From Myxococcota bacterium (GTDB lineage: Bacteria > Myxococcota > UBA4151), in contig JAPKCE010000172.1 in assembly GCA_028823075.1 (NCBI GenBank), positions 1-5,295 on the forward strand: 5,295 nt of DNA, in the 5' to 3' direction. Below the pieces are notes generated by a model. It saw nothing but the letters and a program-made list of their open reading frames with translations. It did not search any database and was not told the DNA's origin. Positions within the stretch are counted from its first letter, which is position 1; each line of letters begins with the position of its first letter. The translations under genes and the position numbers were made by a program. This document shows positions 1 to 5,295 of the stretch, piece after piece.

Positions 1-1903
1 CGTCTTCGCCCAGGCTATCAAAGCGCAAGTCCGCCAGCCCGCGCGCTTGCAGCAGGGCTTCAAGCTCGGCTCGGCAGTCGGCGAAAGAGGCGACAGCATC
101 GCTTGATAAACTAACTAACCAAGCAATGTTTCTGCGCTCACCCGAGTTGTCGAAGCAGCTTCCGTACTCGCAAAGGCTCAAGTCTGTGCGGCCATGACGG
201 CAGTTCAAAGCAGCGGCCTCGATGAGCGCCGGGCGCAGATCGCTGCGCATGTAACGAGTCTCTTCGCCTAGCGGGTTATCGAGTTCGATGGCTTGAAGCC
301 CGCAGCGCTGCATCCAAGCAGGGCTCATGAAGGCCAAGCTGACCGATTCATAATAGCCGCGTGCTACCAAATCGTCGCGCAGGCCAAAGGCCAGGCGGTC
401 GGCTGGCTCAGCCGTGCTAATATGAGCGCTCGGCGGCGCTCGGTGCGGTAGAACTTCCGGCACGGCGTCCAAGCCTTTTCCGCGTAAAAGCTCCTCAATC
501 AAGTCGACTTCGCGCACGAGGTCAGGGCGCCAACTCGGTGGCTGGACCGTCCAGGCTGCGTTATCAACGTCGCTCATCGTGCATCCCAAACGGCGTAACA
601 AAGTCTGCGCCCAAGGGCCATCAAAGCTCATGCCGATCAGGGCTTCTGCCTGTTTCAAACGAAAGGCGATGGGCGCGGGCGCGCCGGGCGCTACACCCGA
701 TTCACAATAGCCATCAGCAGCTTCGGCTCCGCAGACTTCAACCATCAAGGCAGCGGCATAATTCATGGCGGCAAGCACGCGTTGCCCGTCGACGTGCCGC
801 TCAAAGCGATGACTCGAATCCGAATGCAGCGCCAGGCGACGAGCGGTGGAACGCACTCGAGCAGGAGCAAAGAAAGCGGCTTCGAGCAGAACCTCGCTCG
901 TCTCCTCACCCACTTCGCTGCTGGCACCACCCATGACACCGGCCAGAGCGATCGGCAGACCATCATTACAAACGACAAGATCACTATCGTTGAGCTTGCG
1001 CTCGAGGTCGTCGAGAGTGCGCAGGGTTTCACCATTTTTAGCGCTGCGCACCTCGATAGTCACGCCACCATCCGCCCTGGTGCTGAGACGCTGAAGGTCG
1101 AAGGCGTGGAGCGGCTGGCCGTAGGTGAACAGGACATAATTGGTGATGTCGACCACGTTGGAGATACTGCGAACCCCTACCGCGGCGAGGCGTTTTTTCA
1201 GCCATAAAGGCGACTCGCCGACACGGACCTTGCGCAGGACTTTGGCCGCATAAAACGGGCAGCCATCATCTTGTAAATCGATGCTCACAGAGGCTGGAGC
1301 GCCTTCGCTCGGACAGTCCCCGATCAAACCTTTGGGCTGGCTTTCTGCGCTGCGCAGGCAGAGCTCGCGAGCGATTCCAACCATACTCAAACAGTCGCCG
1401 CGATTTGCGGTGATGCCCAGTTCAAAGATCTGACGGCCTTGTGAGCGCAGGTAACTCGCTAGACTGGCTCCTACCTGGGCATCATCTGGAAGGATCATAA
1501 TTCCTTCGTCGCCTTCGCCGAGTCCGATCTCTTTCTCCGAGCACATCATCCCGGCCGATGTCTGGCCGCGAATGATCGACTCTTTGATGGTAAAGTTGCC
1601 CGGCAAAACACAGCCAGGCCGTGCTACAACAACTAAATCACCTTGCTTATGGTTGGGAGCTCCGCAGACGATCTGCACTGCTTTGAGCTCCCCTAAATCG
1701 ACCTGACATAAGCTCAACCGGTCGGCATCGGGATGCTGCGCTTTGACCGTAACCCGGCCGATGACGAGCGAATCTGCAATGCTAGCATCTGCTACTTCGC
1801 CTTCGACTTCTAGGCCGAGGTCGGTGAGCAGATGAGCACTCGTCGCGGGGTCCGGCATCGCACCGTCCACCCATTCGGCGACCCAGTCACTTACATAACG
1901 CAT
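1..1903 (-). CDS. pheT: Phenylalanyl-tRNA synthetase beta subunit (3' end cut by window edge)
   Basis: Large subunit of the cytosolic alpha2-beta2 enzyme that charges tRNA-Phe; in this family it also binds tRNA and edits Tyr-tRNA-Phe. I translated it by hand from ATG at 1903-1901: 634 uninterrupted codons reach the window edge. Bacterial PheT is usually near 800 residues, so the C-terminal ferredoxin-like anticodon-binding domain and probably part of the catalytic-like domain lie outside. Visible in order: N-terminal GLEVEG (about 30-35); OB-fold tRNA-binding domain with HPDADRLSLCQVDLG (57-71), VCGAPN and GMMCSEKEIGL; B3/B4 editing domain with NRGDCLSMVGIARE (167-180), SNVVDITNYV, GQPLHAFD (262-269, His266 lining up with the editing-site His) and ALAGVMGG; then LHSDSSHRFER (359-369); a B5 region ending PSWRPDLVREVDLIEEL (456-472); and NPLGEETRYMRSDLRP in the catalytic-like domain. 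The usual ERGVDP reads ERHVDG, a small deviation. It starts 2 nt after the pheS stop, so the two are surely cotranscribed and probably translationally coupled. Confidence 0.97.
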   Translation of the reverse strand, partial: MRYVSDWVAEWVDGAMPDPATSAHLLTDLGLEVEGEVADASIADSLVIGRVTVKAQHPDADRLSLCQVDLGELKAVQIVCGAPNHKQGDLVVVARPGCVLPGNFTIKESIIRGQTSAGMMCSEKEIGLGEGDEGIMILPDDAQVGASLASYLRSQGRQIFELGITANRGDCLSMVGIARELCLRSAESQPKGLIGDCPSEGAPASVSIDLQDDGCPFYAAKVLRKVRVGESPLWLKKRLAAVGVRSISNVVDITNYVLFTYGQPLHAFDLQRLSTRADGGVTIEVRSAKNGETLRTLDDLERKLNDSDLVVCNDGLPIALAGVMGGASSEVGEETSEVLLEAAFFAPARVRSTARRLALHSDSSHRFERHVDGQRVLAAMNYAAALMVEVCGAEAADGYCESGVAPGAPAPIAFRLKQAEALIGMSFDGPWAQTLLRRLGCTMSDVDNAAWTVQPPSWRPDLVREVDLIEELLRGKGLDAVPEVLPHRAPPSAHISTAEPADRLAFGLRDDLVARGYYESVSLAFMSPAWMQRCGLQAIELDNPLGEETRYMRSDLRPALIEAAALNCRHGRTDLSLCEYGSCFDNSGERRNIAWLVSLSSDAVASFADCRAELEALLQARGLADLRFDSLGED

Positions 1904-1905
1904 GC

Positions 1906-2943
1906 TTAGATCTCCCGATCACGCTGAGCGAACTGCTCTAGGAATTCGATGCGCGAATCAAAGAGCAGCCGGATGTCGGGGATACGATGGCGCAACATGG
2001 CAATGCGTTCGATGCCCATGCCAAAGGCAAAGCCCTGCATCTCGTCGGCATCGATACCCACCGATTCAAACACCGCGGGGTCGACCATGCCGCAACCGAG
2101 AATCTCGATCCAACCGGTATCGCCGCAGACGCGGCAACCAGAACCCGCGCAGAAGATGCAACTAACATCCACCTCGGCCGAGGGCTCGGTGAAGGGAAAG
2201 AAGCTTGAGCGAAGACGAATCTGAGTGTCGGCGCCGAACATCTCACGGGCAAAATGCGCTAAAGTACCTTTAAGGTCTGCCATGGTGATGCCGCGATCCA
2301 CCACCAAGCCTTCGACCTGGTGAAACATCGGGCTATGGCTCACATCAGCATCACAGCGATACACCGCCCCGGGCGCAACAATGCGTAGCGGCGGCTTGTT
2401 TTCTAGCATGGTGCGTACTTGCACCGGGCTGGTGTGAGTGCGCAGCAAACGACCGTCGCGAGTGTAGAAGGTGTCTTGCATATCGCGCGCCGGATGATCC
2501 GGCGGCATGTTGAGCGCTTCGAAATTATGCCAGTCGTCTTCGATCTGCGGACCGCTGGCAACTGCATAACCGAGACGGGTAAAGATGCTGAGAATCTCAG
2601 CCTCAACCCGGCGCAGAGGGTGAACGCAACCGCGCTCAACCCCTTGGGCACCCGGAAGCGTCAGATCGATTCGTTGTTGTATCTCTGCCGCGAGCGATGC
2701 GCTTTTGAGCTGTTCCTCGGCCGAGTCAAAGGCTTGGTTGAGTCGATCGCGAACCTGATTGGCTGCTTGCCCGACCGCCTTGCGGTCCTCTTTAGGCAGT
2801 TTACCCAAACTGCGCATGATGCCCGTGAGCCTGCCTTGCCGGCCCAGGAACTGCACGCGCAGCTCATTCAAAGACGCTATCTCGGCGACCCCATCTAGGG
2901 CCGCCGAACAATCGCGCTCAATCGAGGCGATATCTTTTTCCAT
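1906..2943 (-). CDS. pheS: Phenylalanyl-tRNA synthetase alpha subunit
   Basis: Catalytic subunit of the alpha2-beta2 class II synthetase that activates phenylalanine and transfers it to tRNA-Phe. It is complete at 345 residues, typical for the family. Residues 1 to about 90 look like the N-terminal helical coiled-coil arm that contacts tRNA. The catalytic core follows: HPARDMQDTFY (150-160), LLRTHTSPVQVR (166-177), motif 2 around APGAVYRCD (190-198) with Arg196, FHQVEG (207-212), RSSFFPFTEPSAEVDV (245-260), and motif 3 FAFGMGIERIAML (305-317) with Arg313. Ala306 matches the alanine that lines the Phe pocket in E. coli PheS. Cysteines 262, 265, 270 and 273 form CxxC-x4-CxxC just before the GCGMV segment; this insertion is absent from E. 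coli but occurs in other bacterial PheS proteins and is probably structural, perhaps zinc-binding. The start ATG at 2943 has GGAG 7 nt upstream. The TAA stop is followed after 2 nt by pheT. Confidence 0.98.
   Translation of the reverse strand: MEKDIASIERDCSAALDGVAEIASLNELRVQFLGRQGRLTGIMRSLGKLPKEDRKAVGQAANQVRDRLNQAFDSAEEQLKSASLAAEIQQRIDLTLPGAQGVERGCVHPLRRVEAEILSIFTRLGYAVASGPQIEDDWHNFEALNMPPDHPARDMQDTFYTRDGRLLRTHTSPVQVRTMLENKPPLRIVAPGAVYRCDADVSHSPMFHQVEGLVVDRGITMADLKGTLAHFAREMFGADTQIRLRSSFFPFTEPSAEVDVSCIFCAGSGCRVCGDTGWIEILGCGMVDPAVFESVGIDADEMQGFAFGMGIERIAMLRHRIPDIRLLFDSRIEFLEQFAQRDREI
1912..1916 (-). promoter_or_regulatory. pheT ribosome binding site
   Basis: GGGAG (minus strand 1916-1912) lies inside the last codons of pheS, about 8 nt before the pheT ATG at 1903. 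It fixes the pheT start at the MRYVSDW methionine and means ribosomes finishing pheS pass directly over it. Confidence 0.75.
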
Positions 2944-2950
2944 GATGCCG

Positions 2951-2954
2951 CTCC
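2951..2954 (-). promoter_or_regulatory. pheS ribosome binding site, within a predicted stem
   Basis: GGAG at 2954-2951 is 7 nt from the pheS ATG. Three of its four bases fall in CGGA (2955-2952), which can pair with TCCG (2980-2977). The stem continues as GGCCC (2974-2970), loop TTTGAT, GGGCC (2963-2959). The hairpin would partly hide the site. Pairing was found by eye and no folding energy was computed. Confidence 0.6.
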
Positions 2955-3010
2955 GCAGGGCCCATCAAAGGGCCTTCGGACGCTCAACTCTACAGAAGAG
3001 CGCATGCGTT

Positions 3011-3026
3011 GAGCCCCGAAGGGCTC
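3011..3026 (-). other. Perfect 6-bp hairpin with C(UUCG)G tetraloop after rplT
   Basis: GAGCCC, loop TTCG, GGGCTC on the mRNA strand begins 4 nt after the rplT TAG. C(UUCG)G is one of the most stable RNA tetraloops. The bases that follow are AACGCATG, not a U-tract, so an intrinsic terminator is unlikely; an RNA-stability or processing boundary between ribosomal-protein and pheST messages fits better. Confidence 0.7.
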
Positions 3027-3030
3027 CAAA

Positions 3031-3375
3031 CTAAGCCTTGGCCGACTCGACGAGCGAAGCGAAGGTAGCGGGCTCGCTCACAGCGAGATGAGCAAGCACA
3101 CGACGGTCTAGTTCAATTCCGGCCTGCTTGAGGCCGTGCATAAAGCGACTATAGGTCATGCCGTGGAGACGGCTAGCTGCGTTGATACGAACGATCCACA
3201 AGCGCCGAAAGTCACGCTTCTTGAGCTTGCGACCTTTGTAAGCATGTTGACCGGCACGATCGACGGCTTGTTTGGCAACGCGCCAAACGTTCTTGCGCTT
3301 GCCGCGGAAGCCGGAAGCACGTTCAAAAACTTTCTTATGACGACGACGGGTTACGTAACCACCTTTTACGCGCAT
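3031..3375 (-). CDS. rplT: Large-subunit ribosomal protein L20 (bL20)
   Basis: Binds 23S rRNA early in 50S assembly. In E. coli and Bacillus it also represses translation or transcription of its own operon through an mRNA site that imitates its rRNA target. It is 114 residues, normal length being about 115-120. Hallmarks are the very basic N-terminal extension (VTRRRHKKVFERASGFRGKR, residues 8-27), then RKNVWRVAKQAVDRAGQHAYKGRK-type sequence, RDFRRLWIVRINAA (54-67) and the C-terminal RNA-binding globular part with LHGMTYSRFMHGLK. The start ATG at 3375 has AAGGAGA, 3389-3383, about 8 nt upstream. That Shine-Dalgarno overlaps the TAA stop of rpmI, with only 12 nt between the genes, so rpmI and rplT are tightly coupled. 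Confidence 0.98.
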   Translation of the reverse strand: MRVKGGYVTRRRHKKVFERASGFRGKRKNVWRVAKQAVDRAGQHAYKGRKLKKRDFRRLWIVRINAASRLHGMTYSRFMHGLKQAGIELDRRVLAHLAVSEPATFASLVESAKA

Positions 3376-3387
3376 GGTACGATCTCC

Positions 3388-3594
3388 TTACTTGTACGGA
3401 ATGCAGCGGCTGATCGCCGGTACATCCACTTTAGCGATAGTGCTCATGCCACGGTTCTGGCGTTTGCGTTTCGAGCTCCAAGGCGAGAGGCAATGCGAGG
3501 TGTTCGCGCTCTTCGCCAGGATCTTACCCGATTTAGTCTTCTTAAACCGTTTAGCTGCACCGCTAACGGTTTTCATCTTAGGCCCTTTAGCCAT
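3388..3594 (-). CDS. rpmI: Large-subunit ribosomal protein L35 (bL35)
   Basis: Small basic 50S protein, 68 residues, close to the usual 64-67. Hallmarks are the N-terminal PKMKTVSGAAKRFKKTKSGK (5-24) and the central SH.L..SSKRKRQ segment, ending RCIPYK (compare the usual LPY end). The middle and C-terminus are fairly divergent, with cysteines in SHCL and SRCI, but alignment to the family is clear without gaps. The frame stays open for 29 codons upstream to ATG 3681. I chose ATG at 3594 because a full AGGAGG (3604-3599) sits 4 nt before it and the product then starts as the family does. It overlaps no neighbour and ends at the rplT Shine-Dalgarno. Confidence 0.96.
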   Translation of the reverse strand: MAKGPKMKTVSGAAKRFKKTKSGKILAKSANTSHCLSPWSSKRKRQNRGMSTIAKVDVPAISRCIPYK

Positions 3595-3735
3595 GATGCC
3601 TCCTTTTCGTGGGTCTCGGTGGTCTAGCGGGATGCTAGACACTTGTGGAACCGTTGACCACCCATGCTTTGCATGCGTCATTCGGACTCATTTAGTATCT
3701 TGGTGGGCGGGTCAACAACAAACAGCGAGGTTTCG
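3595..3735 (-). promoter_or_regulatory. Structured infC-rpmI leader, candidate L20 autoregulation site
   Basis: This is the largest gap in the window, 141 nt without a gene. By eye it holds an outer perfect 7-bp stem GTTGACC (3716-3710) with GGTCAAC (3659-3653), enclosing a small hairpin CATGC-AAA-GCATG (3675-3663). A second perfect 7-bp hairpin GTCTAGC-ATCCC-GCTAGAC (3640-3622) lies 17 nt before the rpmI AGGAGG. In E. coli, L20 represses rpmI-rplT through structured RNA at this same place, so an equivalent element is plausible. The L20-binding motif itself was not recognised. Confidence 0.5.
3599..3604 (-). promoter_or_regulatory. rpmI ribosome binding site
   Basis: Complete AGGAGG on the mRNA strand, 4 nt before ATG 3594. 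It is the strongest Shine-Dalgarno in the window and rules out the longer in-frame start at 3681. The short spacing is slightly below the common 5-9 nt. Confidence 0.8.
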
Positions 3736-4584
3736 CTAATTCGATTCGACGGTCTTTTCGTCCTCGGCTTCGTCCTCGGCTTCGTCCTCGGCTTCGTCCT
3801 CGGCTTCGTCCTCGGCTTCAGCGTCGTCATCGTCATCGTCATCGTCGTCGCCCTCGACTTCGTAAACAACTTCGGCGCCACTTTCGCCATCCAACTCAAG
3901 GTCCTCGTCGCCTTCTTCTTCTTCTTCTTCGCTGAGTGCGGGCATCTCACCGCTTTGCTGTCCGGCGGCCGAGCGGCGTTCCTGCTTGGCTTTAGCGCGC
4001 TCACGCAGTTTCTGGGCTTTCTCGGTGGCAACGAATTTGAGCACTTCGCGGCTGGGCGCCAGAATGACGAACATATTTCGCCCTTCCATGCGGGCGATCT
4101 GCTCGACCACAGCGATATCGCCCATGACCGCGATCATGCGGTCCAGATGAGCACGTGCGATCTCGGGATGGGCCATCTCACGACCGCGGAACATGATGGT
4201 AATTTTTACCTTATCGCCGCCCTCGAGGAACATCTGAGCGCGATCTGCTTTGGTCATAAAGTCATGGTCATCGGTCTTGGGACGCAGCTTAACCTCTTTG
4301 ACGGTAATACGAGTCTGACGTTTACGCTGCTCGGAGTCGCGTTTTTTGCGCAAATACTTCTGCTTGCCGGCGTCCATAAGTTTACAAACCGGAGGCCGAG
4401 CGGTGGGACTAACCTCAACCAGATCAAGCCCGACATCACGCGCCATCTCTAGGGCGCGCGGCGTAGACACGACGCCAACTTGTTCACCGAGATGAGAAAT
4501 AAGGCGTACTTCAGGTACTTTGATGGCTTCGTTTAGGCGCTGGTCAGCCTCGGGCTTCGTTGGTGCAAAATGACGACGACGCAA
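3736..4584 (-). CDS. infC: Translation initiation factor IF-3 with long acidic C-terminal tail
   Basis: IF3 binds the 30S subunit, prevents premature 50S joining and proofreads the start codon and initiator tRNA. At 282 residues it is about 100 longer than the usual 170-180. The N domain carries RLNEAIKVPEVRLIS (16-30) and the signature LDLVEVSPTARPPVCKLMD (53-71). A basic linker (about 72-96) follows. The C domain has VKEVKLRPKT (95-104), FRGREMAHPEI (132-142), VVEQIARMEGR (159-169) and MFVILAPS (171-178), where a normal IF3 ends. Residues 183-204 are a basic helix-like stretch with nine Lys/Arg. Residues 213-282 contain 42 Asp/Glu of 70, built from Glu6 (219-224), Asp9 (246-254) and five AEDE units (257-276). 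The likely start is TTG 4584, with AAGGGG 6 nt upstream; the nearby ATG at 4588 is out of frame, and ATA 4590 abuts the SD. An in-frame stop lies at 4608-4606. Myxococcus xanthus IF3 (Dsg) also has a C-terminal extension, but the acidic repeats here are not something I recognise. Confidence 0.96.
   Translation of the reverse strand: MRRRHFAPTKPEADQRLNEAIKVPEVRLISHLGEQVGVVSTPRALEMARDVGLDLVEVSPTARPPVCKLMDAGKQKYLRKKRDSEQRKRQTRITVKEVKLRPKTDDHDFMTKADRAQMFLEGGDKVKITIMFRGREMAHPEIARAHLDRMIAVMGDIAVVEQIARMEGRNMFVILAPSREVLKFVATEKAQKLRERAKAKQERRSAAGQQSGEMPALSEEEEEEGDEDLELDGESGAEVVYEVEGDDDDDDDDDAEAEDEAEDEAEDEAEDEAEDEKTVESN
3757..3816 (-). repeat. Five perfect 12-bp tandem repeats in the infC tail
   Basis: Unit TTCGTCCTCGGC on the plus strand, five identical copies back to back (3757, 3769, 3781, 3793, 3805). 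On the coding strand each is GCC GAG GAC GAA, giving AEDE. No synonymous difference exists between copies, which suggests recent expansion by slippage or recombination. A gain or loss of a unit keeps the frame and alters the tail by four residues. Confidence 0.97.
3823..3849 (-). repeat. Asp9 codon run in infC
   Basis: Nine consecutive Asp codons mixing GAC and GAT, with a (GAT GAC)x3 core. This is a second low-complexity block of the acidic tail, directly followed by Ala-Glu and the AEDE repeats. Confidence 0.95.
3913..3930 (-). repeat. (GAA)6 trinucleotide run in infC
   Basis: Six identical GAA codons give Glu6 at residues 219-224, opening the strongly acidic part of the IF3 tail. A pure trinucleotide run is prone to in-frame length change. 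Confidence 0.95.
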
Positions 4585-4596
4585 GCATATCCCCTT
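4582..4596 (-). promoter_or_regulatory. infC ribosome binding site and UUG start region
   Basis: On the mRNA strand AAGGGG (4596-4591) is followed by ATATGC and then TTG (4584-4582), a normal 6-nt spacing for UUG. The embedded ATG (4588-4586) is only 2 nt from the G run and in another frame; read from there, a 14-codon frame ends at TGA 4546-4544. E. coli infC is known for an AUU start that IF3 itself represses; UUG is not among the codons IF3 strongly rejects, so control here would have to differ. Confidence 0.65.
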
Positions 4597-4636
4597 TTCT
4601 GTGGGTCAGGATGTAGTCCCTGTGCTGTGTAAAAAT

Positions 4637-5295
4637 CTAAAGGTCAAGCGAAGGCGAAAGGCTCTTTTGAGCCAGCCACTGTGCCGCTTCTTGATGCTTC
4701 ATCGCACCGAATTGCTCACCCTGGCGCGAGCGCAGGGCGGCAGTGCCCTCGTCGACCTCGCGATCGCCGAGCACAAAGAGATAGGGCACGCGCATGAGCC
4801 GGGCATCACGGATCTTCTTGCCCAAGCTCTCGTTACGCGTATCTATTTCCACACGAAGGTCCATGCCGTGACAGAGCTCACGCAGTTCATTCGCCGCCTC
4901 TACCGCGCGGTCGGAGATGGTCAGAATGCGCGCCTGCTCGGGTGCTAACCAAACGGGGAAGTCGCCGGCATAATGTTCGGTCAGGATACCGAAAAAGCGC
5001 TCAAGAGAGCCCATAATGGCGCGGTGGATCAAAATCGGAGCGACCTTCTCACCCTCACTGTTTGTGTAGGTCATCTGGAAACGTTTGGGAAGGTAGAAGT
5101 CGAGCTGGATGGTGCTGCATTGCCAGGTTCGACCGATGGCATCTTTGATCTTCACATCAATTTTGGGACCGTAAAACGCGCCGCCGCCTTCATCGATTGT
5201 ATACTCTAACCCACTGTTCTCGATAGAACTACGCAGTGCACCTTCGGCGCGCTGCCAAAGCTCGGGGTCACCCACGTACTTTTCGGGGCGCGTCG
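4637..5295 (-). CDS. thrS: Threonyl-tRNA synthetase, C-terminal third (5' end outside window)
   Basis: Class IIa cytosolic synthetase that charges tRNA-Thr. The frame is open to the window edge, first full codon at 5293, giving 218 residues of a protein usually near 640. It begins inside the catalytic domain with TRPEKYVGDPELWQRAE, matching the family's STRPEK segment. It continues with GAFYGPKID (38-46 of the fragment), RTWQCSTIQLDFYLP (55-69) and ILIHRAIMGSLERFFGI (87-103). In that last motif His90 lines up with the third zinc ligand (His511 in E. coli) and Arg99 with the motif 3 arginine. From about PVWLAPEQARILTISD (113) onward is the anticodon-binding domain, including DTRNESLGKKIRDARL and VPYLFVLGDREVDEG. 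The N-terminal editing domain and motifs 1 and 2 are not in the window. GTG at 5275 is internal, not a start. It ends with TAG 52 nt before infC, so the two are probably cotranscribed. Confidence 0.97.
   Translation of the reverse strand, partial: TRPEKYVGDPELWQRAEGALRSSIENSGLEYTIDEGGGAFYGPKIDVKIKDAIGRTWQCSTIQLDFYLPKRFQMTYTNSEGEKVAPILIHRAIMGSLERFFGILTEHYAGDFPVWLAPEQARILTISDRAVEAANELRELCHGMDLRVEIDTRNESLGKKIRDARLMRVPYLFVLGDREVDEGTAALRSRQGEQFGAMKHQEAAQWLAQKSLSPSLDL

Larger units (their letters stand above)
2944..3030 (-). promoter_or_regulatory. Structured rplT-pheS intercistronic region
   Basis: This 87-nt gap can form three consecutive hairpins on the mRNA strand. The first is the UUCG hairpin at 3026-3011. 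The second is CGCTC (3002-2998) with GAGCG (2985-2981). The third is the SD-covering stem at 2980-2952. In E. coli this position carries the pheST promoter and the Phe-rich pheM leader peptide with its attenuator. Here I find no Phe-rich short frame and no U-tract, so E. coli-type attenuation is not supported. The gap may act in transcript stability, processing or translation of pheS; that role is inference. Confidence 0.5.

Noticed and set aside
538..1207. Overlapping frames on both strands of 80-140 codons
   Set aside because: They lie inside pheT, which reads through without a stop and matches PheT motifs on both sides; their products are Arg/Ser-rich low-complexity shadows.
1938..2252. 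104-codon minus-strand frame overlapping pheS
   Set aside because: Alternate-frame shadow inside the conserved catalytic core of PheS.
2943..3005. pheM-like leader peptide starting at ATG 3005
   Set aside because: The frame has only one Phe, no stop before pheS and no paired terminator, so it does not resemble an attenuator peptide.
3011..3026. Rho-independent terminator after rplT
   Set aside because: Strong stem but no U-tract on either strand, and pheS lies immediately downstream in the same direction.
3595..3681. 29-residue N-terminal extension of L35 from ATG 3681
   Set aside because: AGGAGG sits just before ATG 3594 and the family starts at that point; the extension crosses the predicted leader hairpin.
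3757..3816. CRISPR-like or intergenic satellite array
   Set aside because: The unit is 12 bp with no spacers, and the array is wholly inside the infC reading frame in codon register.
3664..4452. 262-codon plus-strand frame opposite infC, with a hydrophobic VLGF repeat resembling a membrane segment
   Set aside because: It is the antisense of infC; the repeat is simply the complement of the AEDE repeat, and infC has clear family motifs throughout.
4588..4590. ATA at 4590-4588 as an IF3-sensitive rare start for infC
   Set aside because: It directly abuts the AAGGGG with no spacing, whereas TTG 4584 has a normal 6-nt spacing.
4585..4636. Promoter or terminator in the thrS-infC gap
   Set aside because: Only a weak 4-bp CAGG/CCTG pairing is visible and no convincing -35/-10 pair; a promoter inside thrS cannot be excluded.

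Overview
The window is a stretch of core translation genes, all on the minus strand. In transcription order (high to low coordinates) they are thrS (3' end only), infC, rpmI, rplT, pheS and pheT (5' four fifths only). This thrS-infC-rpmI-rplT-pheS-pheT order is the classic bacterial cluster, so the DNA is bacterial chromosome rather than accessory or mobile material. I see no tRNA or rRNA gene, IS element, CRISPR array, phage gene or attachment site. The plus strand carries only shadow frames.

Organism: base composition is moderately GC-rich. PheS has the four-cysteine insertion before its GCGMV motif, and IF3 has a long C-terminal extension. An extended IF3 is known in Myxococcus xanthus (Dsg). 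This loosely suggests a Myxococcota/Deltaproteobacteria-like or other non-enteric Gram-negative lineage. The assignment is an inference with low confidence.

Layout: 5295-4637 is the end of threonyl-tRNA synthetase. 4636-4585 is a short gap holding the infC ribosome binding site. 4584-3736 is infC, probably starting at UUG, with a tail of about 100 residues that becomes extremely acidic and is encoded by three stacked short repeats. 3735-3595 is a structured 141-nt gap before rpmI. 3594-3388 is rpmI (L35) and 3375-3031 is rplT (L20). 3030-2944 is an 87-nt gap rich in hairpins, including a UUCG tetraloop hairpin and a stem that covers the pheS Shine-Dalgarno. 2943-1906 is pheS. 1903-1 is pheT, two bases after pheS and running off the window.

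Together the genes make two aminoacyl-tRNA synthetases, an initiation factor and two large-subunit proteins, so this is probably one or a few overlapping transcripts. The most unusual content is the infC gene: its repeat-encoded acidic tail and its start region, where an out-of-frame AUG lies 4 nt upstream of the likely UUG start. The two larger intercistronic gaps are the best candidates for RNA-level control. The rest is an ordinary housekeeping cluster, and I see no evidence of a wholly new system.
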